This document shows, piece after piece, positions 1 through 7,164 of a stretch of 24,831 bases of DNA. Under the pieces are notes generated by a model. That model ran no database searches. It was given only the letters and a program-made list of their open reading frames with translations, and was not told where the DNA came from. This DNA comes from SHZI01 sp031409515 (GTDB taxonomy: Bacteria; Pseudomonadota; Gammaproteobacteria; Steroidobacterales; GCA-2729495). Each line of letters begins with the position of its first letter. Positions within the stretch are counted from its first letter, which is position 1. Both the position numbers and the translations under genes were made by a program. The DNA is taken from positions 1 through 24,831 of the forward strand of contig JANNXJ010000044.1 in the NCBI GenBank assembly GCA_031409515.1, given 5' to 3'.

Positions 1-12
1 AAACCTCTTTTA

Positions 13-28
13 GTGGTTATATAACCAC
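13..28. promoter_or_regulatory. Perfect 16-bp palindrome, candidate operator
   Basis: GTGGTTATATAACCAC is a perfect inverted repeat in an AT-rich stretch about 140 bp upstream of the amidohydrolase start. The TGGT/ACCA half-sites are the kind bound by dimeric HTH regulators such as GntR-family proteins, but that assignment is a guess. Two similar 12-mers (CATGTTCCCCAT at 51-62 and CATGTCCCCATT at 111-122) lie between it and the gene. Confidence 0.35.
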
Positions 29-167
29 ATATTTTGGTTTTTGTCCCGACATGTTCCCCATAGATCGGTTAATTGGGTAATTGCCTAATTTCCCGGCGGG
101 GTAAATGCGGCATGTCCCCATTTCCCCTTACAATGCAGCCCCCAAAGCACCGCAGCGGACCCCGCCC

Positions 168-1037
168 ATGAGCAAGCCCGATTACCAGGCTATCGATGCC
201 GTCGTGAACATCTGGACCGACGAGGCCCTGGCAGCGCGCCCGAAGTGGGGCACGGATTTCTTCTCCGGCAAGATGAATGCCGAAAAGAGCATGGTGTCCT
301 CGGGCATCAGCCTGGAGCAGATGCTGGAGCAGCTCGACGCCGCCGGCATCGAGCGCGCCTTTTTGATCGCGGCCCGGTCCGGCCGCCCCGGCCTCCCCGG
401 CTGCTACCACATGCCCTACGAGATCGTCGCCAGAGCGGTGGCGAAATACCCGCAGCGCTTCCACGGCCTGGCCGGCATCGACCCCTACACCGGCATGAAG
501 GGCGTGCGGGAGCTGGAGCACGCCGTGAAGAACCTGGGCTTCATCGGCGCCCACCTCTACCCCCACTGGTTCGAACTGGCGCCCGACCACGCGAAGAACT
601 ACCCCTTCTATACCAAGTGCTGTGAGCTCGGCATCCCGATCCAGATGCAGGTGGGTCAGTCGATGATCTACGCGCCGGACTTTCCCTGCCGCAGCGTGGG
701 CCGCCCGATCAGCCTGGACGGGGTCGCCTGCGATTTCCCCGAACTGAAGCTGCTCGGCATTCACGTGGGGATCCCCTGGCACGACGAGATGATTGCCATG
801 GCCTGGAAGCACGCCAACGTGTACATCGGGTCGGATGCCCACCGGCCGAAGTACTGGCCCGAGAGCTTCAAGCGCTACATCAACACCCAGGGCCAGGACA
901 AAGTGTTCTTCGGCACGGATTTCCCCGTGCTGCCCTTTGCCCGCACCATCGAGGACATCGATGCCCTGGGCTTCAAGCCCGAGGTGCGCCGCAAGCTGCT
1001 GCGCGACAACGTGCTGAAGATCTACAACCTCGCGTAG
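168..1037 (+). CDS. Amidohydrolase-2 family protein lacking the HxH metal motif
   Basis: A 289-residue cytoplasmic TIM-barrel protein of the amidohydrolase-2 type (PF04909-like), a family of metal-dependent hydrolases and decarboxylases of small acids. Family landmarks are GFIGAHLYPHW, ELKLLGIHVG with its histidine, KVFFGTDFP with the conserved Asp, and a closing LRDNVLKIYNL. The N-terminal DxHxH metal motif is replaced: residues 10-14 read DAVVN. The later strand that usually carries a histidine reads GIPIQMQVG. The metal site is therefore altered or absent, and the substrate is unknown. The ATG at 168 is chosen because the family fold begins at MSKPDYQAID. An in-frame ATG at 105 would add 21 low-complexity residues. 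The TAG stop lies inside the head of a REP repeat. The CoA transferase and hydrolase in this window suggest a small-acid catabolism background, but no pathway can be named. Confidence 0.85.
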   Translation: MSKPDYQAIDAVVNIWTDEALAARPKWGTDFFSGKMNAEKSMVSSGISLEQMLEQLDAAGIERAFLIAARSGRPGLPGCYHMPYEIVARAVAKYPQRFHGLAGIDPYTGMKGVRELEHAVKNLGFIGAHLYPHWFELAPDHAKNYPFYTKCCELGIPIQMQVGQSMIYAPDFPCRSVGRPISLDGVACDFPELKLLGIHVGIPWHDEMIAMAWKHANVYIGSDAHRPKYWPESFKRYINTQGQDKVFFGTDFPVLPFARTIEDIDALGFKPEVRRKLLRDNVLKIYNLA

Positions 1038-1090
1038 GAGCGCGTTCACGCGCGAACGGGATTTGGGATCGCGCCTAAAGGCGCTCCTAC
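1034..1090. repeat. REPIN: inverted pair of GTAG-headed REPs
   Basis: The forward arm GTAGGAGCGCGTTCACGCGC and the reverse arm GCGCCTAAAGGCGCTCCTAC are separated by a short spacer, 57 nt in total. Each arm contains its own internal hairpin. It lies between convergent genes. Its first GTAG supplies the TAG stop of the amidohydrolase, and the other end is 6 nt from the stop of toxin 1. It may act as a bidirectional terminator or mRNA 3-prime stabiliser. Confidence 0.9.
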
Positions 1091-1096
1091 AGGGCC

Positions 1097-1399
1097 CTAC
1101 CAGGGTTGCTGAAGGAGGTCATCCGGCAACAACTGCCGAAAATGCATGACCGTCAGTACCCGGATGGATTTCCCTTCTATTCTGAAGATCAACCGGTAGG
1201 GTCTGATCAGAATCTCACGGAGTTCATCCCGATTGAATTCGGGCACCTTACGGGCGGTCCGGGGAGACTGAGCAATTCTTATCGCGCCCAGCGTCAGCCT
1301 GTCGACCATCGCGTCGGCGCGGGCAAGGGATACCGCAGATATCTCGGCATGTATTGCCCGAATGCGGGCGCGGGCGTCGTGAGTAAAACCAGTCCCTAG
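1097..1399 (-). CDS. ParE/RelE-type toxin, copy 1 (start codon unresolved)
   Basis: A 100-codon reading frame immediately after antitoxin copy 1, typical in size for the ParE/RelE ribonuclease/gyrase-toxin fold (PF05016-like). Diagnostic parts are a helical N-terminal part (ARIRAIHAEI), KVPEFNRDELREILIRPYRL, and a last strand IRVLTVMHFRQLLP. It is about 54% identical by eye to copy 2 over its full length. The frame has no ATG, GTG or TTG near the expected start: the first codon, by homology, is CTA, overlapping the antitoxin TAG stop as CTAG. An in-frame ATG at 1663 lies upstream of the predicted promoter and would read right through the antitoxin gene, so I reject it. The product is either initiated unusually, made by coupling, or silenced. 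The toxin family is confident, its expression is not. Confidence 0.7.
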   Translation of the reverse strand, partial: LGTGFTHDARARIRAIHAEISAVSLARADAMVDRLTLGAIRIAQSPRTARKVPEFNRDELREILIRPYRLIFRIEGKSIRVLTVMHFRQLLPDDLLQQPW

Positions 1400-1590
1400 T
1401 CGCGCAGCCCGAATTCCGCCCGGATTTCCGCCACGTCGACTACCCGCCCCGCGTCCGCGTCGGCTACCCCCCGTTCGATGGCCCGCCGGACCGCCAGTTC
1501 GTAGACCACCTGATCCCAGGTGGCATCGTCTGGAAGCCGCGCCAGGACCTGGTGAACTTGCTGTTTCGGCGTGAGGGATGTGATGGCCAT
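1396..1590 (-). CDS. Antitoxin, copy 1, partner of ParE/RelE-type toxin
   Basis: A 64-residue acidic protein with the pattern LPDDATWDQVVYELAVRRAI followed by ERGVADADAGRVVDVAEI. This DDATW-x-x-VxYE arrangement with a C-terminal acidic tail is common in small antitoxins encoded just upstream of ParE/RelE-like toxins. The ATG at 1590 has a modest GGAG about 10 nt upstream. The gene follows a predicted promoter at 1627-1655 and ends in a TAG that overlaps the toxin frame. Its partner is inferred to neutralise the toxin and autorepress the promoter, as is usual for type II modules. Copy 2 (2047-2241) is a close homologue of identical length. Confidence 0.8.
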   Translation of the reverse strand: MAITSLTPKQQVHQVLARLPDDATWDQVVYELAVRRAIERGVADADAGRVVDVAEIRAEFGLRD

Positions 1591-1626
1591 GGGGGATAGG
1601 CTCCGAACCCGTAATTCCTGCTTCCA

Positions 1627-1655
1627 AGTCTAGGCCTGCGGATACAGGCATTCCA
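1627..1655 (-). promoter_or_regulatory. Promoter of toxin-antitoxin module 1
   Basis: On the minus strand, TGGAAT, a 17-bp spacer and TAGACT form a sigma-70-like promoter. The spacer contains the inverted repeat GCCTG-N6-CAGGC, a candidate operator. The same hexamers with the same 17-bp spacing and the same 45-bp distance from GCCTAGA to the start codon occur in module 2. That conservation is the main support. Confidence 0.6.
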
Positions 1656-1668
1656 GCGTGCATCGTGG
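1653..1668. promoter_or_regulatory. Imperfect palindrome upstream of module 1 promoter
   Basis: CCA-N3-TGCA-N3-TGG overlaps the -35 box of module 1. This symmetrical spacing fits autoregulation by an antitoxin dimer or toxin-antitoxin complex. No equivalent with the same sequence is seen in module 2, where CACCC-N5-GGGTG lies at 2305-2319. Confidence 0.25.
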
Positions 1669-1736
1669 AAAATTAGATCCCCACTGAAAATGTTGCACGC
1701 CTCGAAAGCCACGTTTTTGTCGAGAATTGGCTTCCC

Positions 1737-1750
1737 GTAGGAGCGCGTCA
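1737..1750 (+). repeat. Degenerate REP half (GTAGGAGCGCG)
   Basis: The conserved REP head GTAGGAGCGCG is followed by the stop codon (TCA on this strand) of toxin copy 2. The inner palindrome is lost. Both toxin genes therefore end within 10 nt of a REP end. Confidence 0.6.
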
Positions 1751-2050
1751 CCAGGGTTTCTGAAGGAGGTTTCCGGGCAGGACCTGGCGATAGTGCATCA
1801 CTGAGATAACGAGTATTGAATCAGGATTCATCCGGTAGATGACCCGATAGGGCCTGACCAAAACTTCCCGGAATTCGTCACGGTTAAACTCAGGCACCTT
1901 GCGACCGCTGCGCGGCGTTGAAGCCAGGAGCCGGAGACGCTGGCCAACGCGACTGGCCAGCGCGTTGGCACGCGACAAGGACTCCACCGCGATAGCAGCA
2001 TGAATTGCCCGAAGCCGCGCTTTGGCTTCGTCCGTGAAACGAACCCTTAG
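1748..2050 (-). CDS. ParE/RelE-type toxin, copy 2 (start codon unresolved)
   Basis: A 100-codon frame homologous to copy 1 end to end: RVRFTDEAKARLRAIHAAI, GRKVPEFNRDEFREVLVRPY, then ILVISVMHYRQVLP and a C-terminal LLQKPW. VPEFNRDE and VMH-x-RQ are shared by both copies. As in copy 1, the expected first codon is CTA, here overlapping the antitoxin TAA stop as CTAA, with no canonical start in phase near it. The nearest in-frame upstream GTG lies about 46 codons back, inside the antitoxin, and is not conserved in copy 1. Substitutions between the copies are largely conservative (I/V, F/Y, K/R), which suggests past selection on the protein. Current expression is uncertain. Confidence 0.7.
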   Translation of the reverse strand, partial: LRVRFTDEAKARLRAIHAAIAVESLSRANALASRVGQRLRLLASTPRSGRKVPEFNRDEFREVLVRPYRVIYRMNPDSILVISVMHYRQVLPGNLLQKPW

Positions 2051-2241
2051 TCCGGGATACCCAGTTCTGCCAGTACGTCCTTCAGGTCCGTCAGACGACC
2101 GGCCTGCACGTCGGCCATTCCGCGCTCGATCGACCGGCGCAGGGCCATTTCGTAGACGACGTCGTCCCACGTCGCGTCGTCGGACAATCGCCTGAGGACT
2201 TCGTGAGCTTGTTGCTTCGCGGTCAGGTTCGCCGTAGCCAT
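2047..2241 (-). CDS. Antitoxin, copy 2, partner of ParE/RelE-type toxin
   Basis: A 64-residue protein matching antitoxin copy 1 in length and layout: LTAKQQAHEVLRRL, then SDDATWDDVVYEMALRRSIE, then an acidic C-terminus DLKDVLAELGIPD. The ATG at 2241 is preceded by GGAGA at about 9 nt, a better ribosome site than in copy 1. It is the first gene of module 2 and is read from the promoter at 2278-2306. The inferred role is neutralisation of the adjacent toxin and repression of the shared promoter. The two modules are divergent tandem duplicates or independent acquisitions of the same family. Confidence 0.8.
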   Translation of the reverse strand: MATANLTAKQQAHEVLRRLSDDATWDDVVYEMALRRSIERGMADVQAGRLTDLKDVLAELGIPD

Positions 2242-2277
2242 ACTCGAAGGTCTCCGGAACGAGAATAGTTAATCGAT

Positions 2278-2306
2278 ACTCTAGGCCCGAATCAGCCGAT
2301 GTTCCA
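2278..2306 (-). promoter_or_regulatory. Promoter of toxin-antitoxin module 2
   Basis: On the minus strand, TGGAAC, a 17-bp spacer and TAGAGT match module 1 box for box and in spacing. An inverted repeat CACCC-N5-GGGTG (2305-2319) overlaps the outer edge of the -35 box and could be an operator. Confidence 0.6.
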
Positions 2307-2382
2307 CCCGCCATGGGTGAAAGTTACGGCGTGAGATTGCACCACACACGGCGCAAACCTGTCGATTTCGTCGAGAAACGGC

Positions 2383-3555
2383 CTACCGCAGTAGCGCCGC
2401 GATTTCGGCTTCGCTTAAGCCGGCTTCGCGGAGGACTTCCTCGGTGTGCTCGCCGAGCCGGGGCGGGAGACGCCGCACGTCGGCGGGGGTTTTGGAGAAG
2501 GTCACCGGGAAGCGCGTCATGCGCAGGCGGCCTTCGGTGGGGTGATCCACTTCCTGCCAGAAGCCCACGGCTTTCAGATGCGGGTCGTCCTTCAGGCCGG
2601 CGAGGGTGTTGACCATATTGGTGGGCACACTGGACTTGCCGAAAATCTCCAGCCACTCGCCCGTGGTGCGGGTGAGCATGATCTTCGCCGTCTCCTGATA
2701 GGTGTCGTCGATGTTCGTCACCCGGTTGGACAGGGAGGTGAAGCGCGGGTCGACGAGCAGGTCCTCGCGACCGGTGAGCTTGCAGAAGCTTTCCCAGTGC
2801 GCGTCCAGGTAGGGCAGGATCGCGATGTAGCCGTCGAGGGTTTTGTAGGGCTTGCGGTGGTGGCTCATCAGCCGCGTGTAACCCGGCCCGCCAATGGGCG
2901 GCTCGAAGGTCATGCCCCAGAGGTGCTCGGCCATCGTGTAGTACACCATGGTCTCGAACATCGGCACCTCGATCTCCTGGCCCTCGCCGGTGCGCTCCCG
3001 GTGATAGAGCGCCGCCGTCACGGCGGAGACCACCTGCATCGCCGTCGTCTTGTCGCAGACCACCGTCGGCAGGTAGCGGGGTTCGCCCAGCACCATCTCG
3101 TTCAGCATGGCGATGCCGCTGACCGCCTGGATGGAATCGTCCAGGGCGCCCCGGGCGCCGTAGGGGCCGTCCTTGCCGTAGCCGTAGGTGCCGCAGTAAA
3201 TGAGCTTCGGATTCGCGACCTTCAGGGCCGCGTAGTCGAGACCCAGCTTGGTCATGACCTGGGGGCGGTTGTTGTGCACCACCACGTCCGCCGACTTCAC
3301 GAGCTGCAGCACCACGGCCTTCGCCGCGGGCTGCTTCAGGTCCAGCACGATGCTGCGCTTGTTGCGGTTGCAGGTGAGGTACAGCGCCGCCATGCCCGGA
3401 TTCCGGTAGGCGCCCAGGGTCCGGTTGCTGTCACCCCGGGGCGGCTCGATCTTGATGACGTCGGCACCCATGTCCGCCAGCATCTGGCAGGCCCAGGGGC
3501 CGAGCACCACGCTCGTCAGTTCGAGAATTTTTACGCCAGCGAGAGGACCGGACAT
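2383..3555 (-). CDS. CaiB/BaiF (family III) CoA transferase
   Basis: A 390-residue cytoplasmic enzyme of the CoA-transferase family III, which moves CoA between carboxylic acids through an aspartyl-CoA thioester. The N-terminus MSGPLAGVKILELTSVVLGP, followed by LADMGADVIKIEPPRGD, is typical, as are NKRSIVLDLK and VVHNNRP. The conserved D-x3-QA-x-SG pattern is present at about residues 139-147, which makes Asp139 the probable catalytic residue. Length is normal for the family. Its substrate cannot be read from the sequence. Its ATG lies only 27 nt after the stop of the TPR lipoprotein, and the gap is mostly a REP repeat, which therefore forms its leader if the two are co-transcribed. The toxin-antitoxin module 2 promoter begins about 75 nt beyond its stop. 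Confidence 0.92.
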   Translation of the reverse strand: MSGPLAGVKILELTSVVLGPWACQMLADMGADVIKIEPPRGDSNRTLGAYRNPGMAALYLTCNRNKRSIVLDLKQPAAKAVVLQLVKSADVVVHNNRPQVMTKLGLDYAALKVANPKLIYCGTYGYGKDGPYGARGALDDSIQAVSGIAMLNEMVLGEPRYLPTVVCDKTTAMQVVSAVTAALYHRERTGEGQEIEVPMFETMVYYTMAEHLWGMTFEPPIGGPGYTRLMSHHRKPYKTLDGYIAILPYLDAHWESFCKLTGREDLLVDPRFTSLSNRVTNIDDTYQETAKIMLTRTTGEWLEIFGKSSVPTNMVNTLAGLKDDPHLKAVGFWQEVDHPTEGRLRMTRFPVTFSKTPADVRRLPPRLGEHTEEVLREAGLSEAEIAALLR

Positions 3556-3564
3556 GATTTGGGG

Positions 3565-3586
3565 TCGCGCGTGAACGCGCTCCTAC
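3565..3586 (-). repeat. Single REP
   Basis: Read on the minus strand it begins GTAGGAGCGCGTTCACGCGC. Its GTAG contains the TAG stop of the TPR lipoprotein gene at 3583-3585. The rest forms a hairpin in the 27-nt gap before the CoA transferase. Confidence 0.9.
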
Positions 3587-5955
3587 AGTTTGGCCAGGGT
3601 GGTGCGGGCTTCGGCGAGGCCCGGGTATTCACCCTGCACCTTGTCGACGGCCTTCTGGAGTTCCTGCTTGGCGCCGACGGTGTTGCCGGCCCTCAGGTAG
3701 GCCATCCCCAGGTGATAGCGGAACACCGGGAACTGCCCGGCCTTGGCCACCACCCGCTCGAGGACACTCACCGCCTCCGGGTACTTGCCGGCCCGGTAGT
3801 AGGCCCAGCCGAGGGTGTCCAGCATGGCCGGGTTCTCGGCCTTCTCCAGAGACTGGGCCAGCTGCAGGGCCCGGGCGTGGCTGGCCTTGTCGGTGCGCTG
3901 ATCGAGCAGCAGCGCCGCCAGGTTGTTGATGGCCGGCTCGTACTTCGGACTGGTCTTCAGCAGGCCTTCGTAAACCTTCATCGCGTCGTCGTAGCGGCTC
4001 GACTGTTCAAACTCCGTCGCCAGCAGCATGTTGAGCTCGACGCTGCCGGGGATCGCCTTGATCCCCCGCTCGTAGACGCCAATGCGCGCGGCCCGGTCCT
4101 CGTAGATACCCGCCAGCGACGCCCAGGCCACCACCGAATCCGGCTTCTCCTTGAGCACGTCTTCCAGGTAGCCCTCGGCCTTGGCCCGGTCGCCGCCCTG
4201 GCCGTAGATGCCGCCCAGCAGAAACTTGGCAAACAACTCGTTCTGGTTATTGTTCAGCTGCTGGTTGAGGACGTTGATGGCTTCGCTCTGCTTCCCCTCC
4301 GCGAGAAGCGAACGCACGAGACCCTCGAGGGGCAGCGGATCTCCCGCCCGGGCCGCGACGGATTTCTTGAAGGCATCCGCGGCGGCGCCGTAGTTCTTCT
4401 GCTGGGCCAGCACCCGGCCCAGGGAGAAATCCCCCACGCCGGTCTGGTTGGTCAGCGCGGTCATGCGCCGGGCCTCCTCCTCCGCCTTCGCCGGCGCACC
4501 CTCGGCCATCAGGACCTCCACGAGGCGTCCGGAAGCCACGAGGTCGTCGGGCTGCTTGGCAATCCGCTTGCGGAGCAGGGCCTCCGCATCGGCGTAGTCC
4601 TTGTCGGCGACATAGAGGGCCGCCAGCTGTTGCAGCCCCTCCGGCGAGTCGGGCGCTACTTCGAGAAGGCGCCGGTAGGTGTCTTTGGCCAGGGGCAGGT
4701 CGTTCTTCTGCAGGTAGGACTGGGCCAGCAACAGGAGTGCCCGGTCGTTGTTGGCTTCCTTGCGCAGCACGAGCCGCAGGTCGCCGATGGCGTCGTCAAA
4801 CTTTTTTTCCGTAAAGCGCACGCCGGACCGCAACAGCAGCGCCGTGGCGTCATCCGGTGCGTCCTTGAGGATGTTCTCCAGCTCAGCACTGCCCTCCGCC
4901 AGCTTGCCGGCCCGCAGGTCGAGGGCGGCGACCCGGTTCCGGCCCGCGAGACCCTCCACGCTCTTCGGGGCCAGCTTGCCCAGCGCAAGGTAGACCTTGC
5001 GCGCCTCCTCGGGGCGTTCGGTCGATTCGTAGAGCTGGCCGAGAGCCAGACGCAGCTTGCCCGAATCCGGGTTCAGCTCGACGAAGGTCTTGAGCGCCGC
5101 CTCGGCCTTCTCACCGTTGCGCTGACCGGCCAGGAACTGAACGTAACCCAGCTGGGTGTCCGCATTTTTCGGGTCGACTTCCGTGAGCTTCTTCAGCAGC
5201 GCGTCGGCTTCGTCCACCCGGCCCTGGCTGGCATAGAACTGGGCCAGCTGGAACTGGTAGCCCTGCTCCTTGGGAAAGTCCACCGAGAGGGCGCGGAGGC
5301 CTGCCTCAACCTCGTCAGTCCGCTTGCCCTGGGCCAGCATGATGACCCGCAGCTCCCGCAACTGGCGCGTCTTGTCTTCCGGCAGCCTCTTGATGGCGGC
5401 GTCCAGAGTGGCGAGACCCTTGTCGAGACTATCAATGGCATCCGCCGCCGCCTGCAGCAGGATGCCGTCCACATTGTTGGGATCCAGCTGCAGGGCCGTG
5501 GCCACTTCGGCCAGGCCACCGGGCCGGTCACCCTTCTGGATCAGCACGCGGGCCTGGAGCAGGTGACCGCGCGCGTCCTTGGGCGCCAGTTTCAGGATTT
5601 CGGTGGCCTGCTTTGCCGCGTCTTCCGAGGCTTGACCCAGGAAGTAGAGCGTGCCGAGCTTGAGGCGCGCTTCGACGTTGGACGGATCCTCATCGACCAC
5701 CACCAGCAGGTGGCCGAACATCTGCGGGTATTCCTTCTGCTGCTCGGCAATCTCGGCGAGCAGGTAGCGGGCCTTGGCGCTCTTCGGCTCCACCTGCGCG
5801 GCGTTCTGCGCTTCGAGACGGGCCTTGACGTAGTCACCCGCGTCGTAGAACTCCTGGGCCTTGACGAGGTAATCGGCCGCCCGCTTTTCCGGCGAGCCGC
5901 AGGCCGTGAGCAGCAGGGCTGCGGCAACGATCAGCAGGGAAGTTCTGGTTCGCAT
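3583..5955 (-). CDS. TPR-repeat lipoprotein, PrsT-like (exosortase-associated)
   Basis: A 790-residue lipoprotein. The signal peptide MRTRTSLLIVAAALLLTAC ends in a lipobox with Cys19, followed by GS, so it is probably outer-membrane anchored and periplasm-facing. The remainder is an almost continuous array of tetratricopeptide repeats (W/G-x2-L/Y patterns such as YDAGDYVKARLEAQNA near the N-terminus and LDTLGWAYYRAGKYPEAVSV near the C-terminus). Long TPR lipoproteins of this design accompany exosortase/PEP-CTERM loci (PrsT), and an exosortase lies 1.2 kb upstream. The ATG at 5955 is chosen because AAGGA sits 8 nt before it and the lipoprotein signal starts there. Upstream in-frame codons encode REP sequence. 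A TACAAT box at 5984-5989 is a possible -10, but no good -35 is visible. The TAG stop comes from a REP head. Confidence 0.85.
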   Translation of the reverse strand: MRTRTSLLIVAAALLLTACGSPEKRAADYLVKAQEFYDAGDYVKARLEAQNAAQVEPKSAKARYLLAEIAEQQKEYPQMFGHLLVVVDEDPSNVEARLKLGTLYFLGQASEDAAKQATEILKLAPKDARGHLLQARVLIQKGDRPGGLAEVATALQLDPNNVDGILLQAAADAIDSLDKGLATLDAAIKRLPEDKTRQLRELRVIMLAQGKRTDEVEAGLRALSVDFPKEQGYQFQLAQFYASQGRVDEADALLKKLTEVDPKNADTQLGYVQFLAGQRNGEKAEAALKTFVELNPDSGKLRLALGQLYESTERPEEARKVYLALGKLAPKSVEGLAGRNRVAALDLRAGKLAEGSAELENILKDAPDDATALLLRSGVRFTEKKFDDAIGDLRLVLRKEANNDRALLLLAQSYLQKNDLPLAKDTYRRLLEVAPDSPEGLQQLAALYVADKDYADAEALLRKRIAKQPDDLVASGRLVEVLMAEGAPAKAEEEARRMTALTNQTGVGDFSLGRVLAQQKNYGAAADAFKKSVAARAGDPLPLEGLVRSLLAEGKQSEAINVLNQQLNNNQNELFAKFLLGGIYGQGGDRAKAEGYLEDVLKEKPDSVVAWASLAGIYEDRAARIGVYERGIKAIPGSVELNMLLATEFEQSSRYDDAMKVYEGLLKTSPKYEPAINNLAALLLDQRTDKASHARALQLAQSLEKAENPAMLDTLGWAYYRAGKYPEAVSVLERVVAKAGQFPVFRYHLGMAYLRAGNTVGAKQELQKAVDKVQGEYPGLAEARTTLAKL

Positions 5956-5996
5956 GGAATTAATCCTTAACGTCATGAGCCGTATTGTACCGCCCC

Positions 5997-6052
5997 GTAG
6001 GAGCGCGTTTACGCGCGACTCCACTATCGATCGCGCGTGAACGCGCTCCTAC
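5997..6052. repeat. REPIN: inverted pair of GTAG-headed REPs
   Basis: 56 nt. The plus arm begins GTAGGAGCGCGTTTACGCGC and the minus arm begins GTAGGAGCGCGTTCACGCGC, around a short central spacer. The minus arm supplies the TAG stop of the UDP-GlcNAc 2-epimerase at 6049-6051. The element fills most of the 93-nt gap before the TPR lipoprotein. Confidence 0.92.
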
Positions 6053-7164
6053 AGGTGCTTTTTCAGGCTGGCCACGCACCGGGCTGCCGTCTGGCCGTCC
6101 CAGCGATCCGGCCGCCGGCCGTGGGGCCAGTCACCCCGCAGGGCCTTGCCCGCCTCCGTCACCAGGTTCTCCGGCGTCACGAGCCGGTTGGTCCCCTCCG
6201 TCACCGTAATCGGCCGTTCGGTATTGGGCCGGAGCGTGAGGCAGGGAATATCCAGATACGTGGTCTCTTCCTGGATGCCCCCGGAGTCGGTAATACACAG
6301 GGCCGCGTGACTGACCAGGTTCATGAACTGGACATAGCCCACCGGCTCGCAGAGCTGCACGCCGGGGGCTGCCTGCAGGCGGGCCAGCAGCCCGAACTCC
6401 GTCAGATTTTTCCGCGTCCGGGGATGCACGGGAAAAACGAGGGGCAGGTCGGCAGCCACCCGGGCGAGCGCCGCCACCAGCAGGGCGAGCGCGGCGGGAT
6501 CGTCCACGTTGGAGGGCCGGTGCAGCGTCACGACACCGTAACCTTTAGGCGCAAGGCCCAGGCGCTTGAACGTGCCATCCGCCTCGATATGGGTGCGCTG
6601 CAGTTCGTAGGAGTCGAGCATGATGTTGCCCACCCGCTCGATGCGTGCCGAAGGGATGCCCTCGTGGCGCAGGTTCTCATCGCCGTCCGGCGACGGCGTC
6701 CACAACAGGTCGGCCAGCACGTCGGTCACGAGACGGTTGATCTCCTCCGGCATGGTCCGGTCGAAGCTGCGCAGGCCTGCTTCCAGATGCACGGTGCGCA
6801 GCCCGAGCTTGGCGCACACGAGGGTCACCGCCACGGTGGGGTTCACGTCGCCCACCACCACGGTAAACGCGGGCCGTTCCGCCGTCGCCACGGGTTCGTA
6901 GGCCAGCATCACCCGGGCGGTCTGCTCCGCGTGGCTGCCGCTGCCCACCCCCAGGTGGTGATGGGGCTCGGGCAGGCCCAGGTCCCGGAAGAAGGCGTCC
7001 GACATGTTGGCGTCGTAGTGCTGGCCCGTGTGCACCAGCCGGGCATCAAAGGTGCCATCAGCCACGAGGGCGTGCCAGAGCGGTGCCACCTTCATGAAGT
7101 TGGGGCGGGCCGCCGCGATGAGGTGCAGGATGGGACGGGTACTTGAGCGGGGCATGGGGCTCAT
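6049..7164 (-). CDS. wecB: UDP-N-acetylglucosamine 2-epimerase (non-hydrolysing)
   Basis: A 371-residue cytoplasmic enzyme of the GT-B-fold epimerase family that interconverts UDP-GlcNAc and UDP-ManNAc for surface glycans. Family signatures in order are AARPNFMKVAPLW (residues 18-30), HTGQHYD, VVGDVNPTVAVTL, HLEAGLRSFDRTMPEEINR, GVVTLHRPSNVDD and ITDSGGIQEETTYLDIPC. The usual GDTNST is GDVNPT here. Length is normal. The ATG overlaps the exosortase stop (ATGA), so translation is probably coupled. A second Met three codons later is possible. Epimerases of this kind are frequent in exosortase/exopolysaccharide loci. Its TAG stop is donated by a REP. Confidence 0.93.
   Translation of the reverse strand: MSPMPRSSTRPILHLIAAARPNFMKVAPLWHALVADGTFDARLVHTGQHYDANMSDAFFRDLGLPEPHHHLGVGSGSHAEQTARVMLAYEPVATAERPAFTVVVGDVNPTVAVTLVCAKLGLRTVHLEAGLRSFDRTMPEEINRLVTDVLADLLWTPSPDGDENLRHEGIPSARIERVGNIMLDSYELQRTHIEADGTFKRLGLAPKGYGVVTLHRPSNVDDPAALALLVAALARVAADLPLVFPVHPRTRKNLTEFGLLARLQAAPGVQLCEPVGYVQFMNLVSHAALCITDSGGIQEETTYLDIPCLTLRPNTERPITVTEGTNRLVTPENLVTEAGKALRGDWPHGRRPDRWDGQTAARCVASLKKHL

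Noticed and set aside
1097..1663. A 188-codon version of toxin 1 starting at 1663 (and the equivalent for toxin 2 at 2314)
   Set aside because: Both ATGs lie upstream of the conserved promoters, and the added residues are the antitoxin gene read in another frame. The two extensions share no protein similarity.
1396..2050. Programmed frameshifting joining antitoxin to toxin
   Set aside because: The toxin is in the -1 frame, but neither junction has an X-XXY-YYZ slippery heptamer or an obvious stimulatory element.
2446..5970. A 1174-codon open frame on the plus strand antisense to the TPR lipoprotein and CoA transferase
   Set aside because: It is the complement-frame shadow of two well-supported genes in GC-rich DNA. 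Its composition (rich in Gly, Leu, His, Arg) has no domain pattern, and it crosses a gene boundary.
5984..6012. Promoter for the TPR lipoprotein using TACAAT
   Set aside because: The -10 is good but the sequence 17 bp upstream (GTAAAC, inside a REPIN) matches a -35 poorly. The gene may be read through from wecB.
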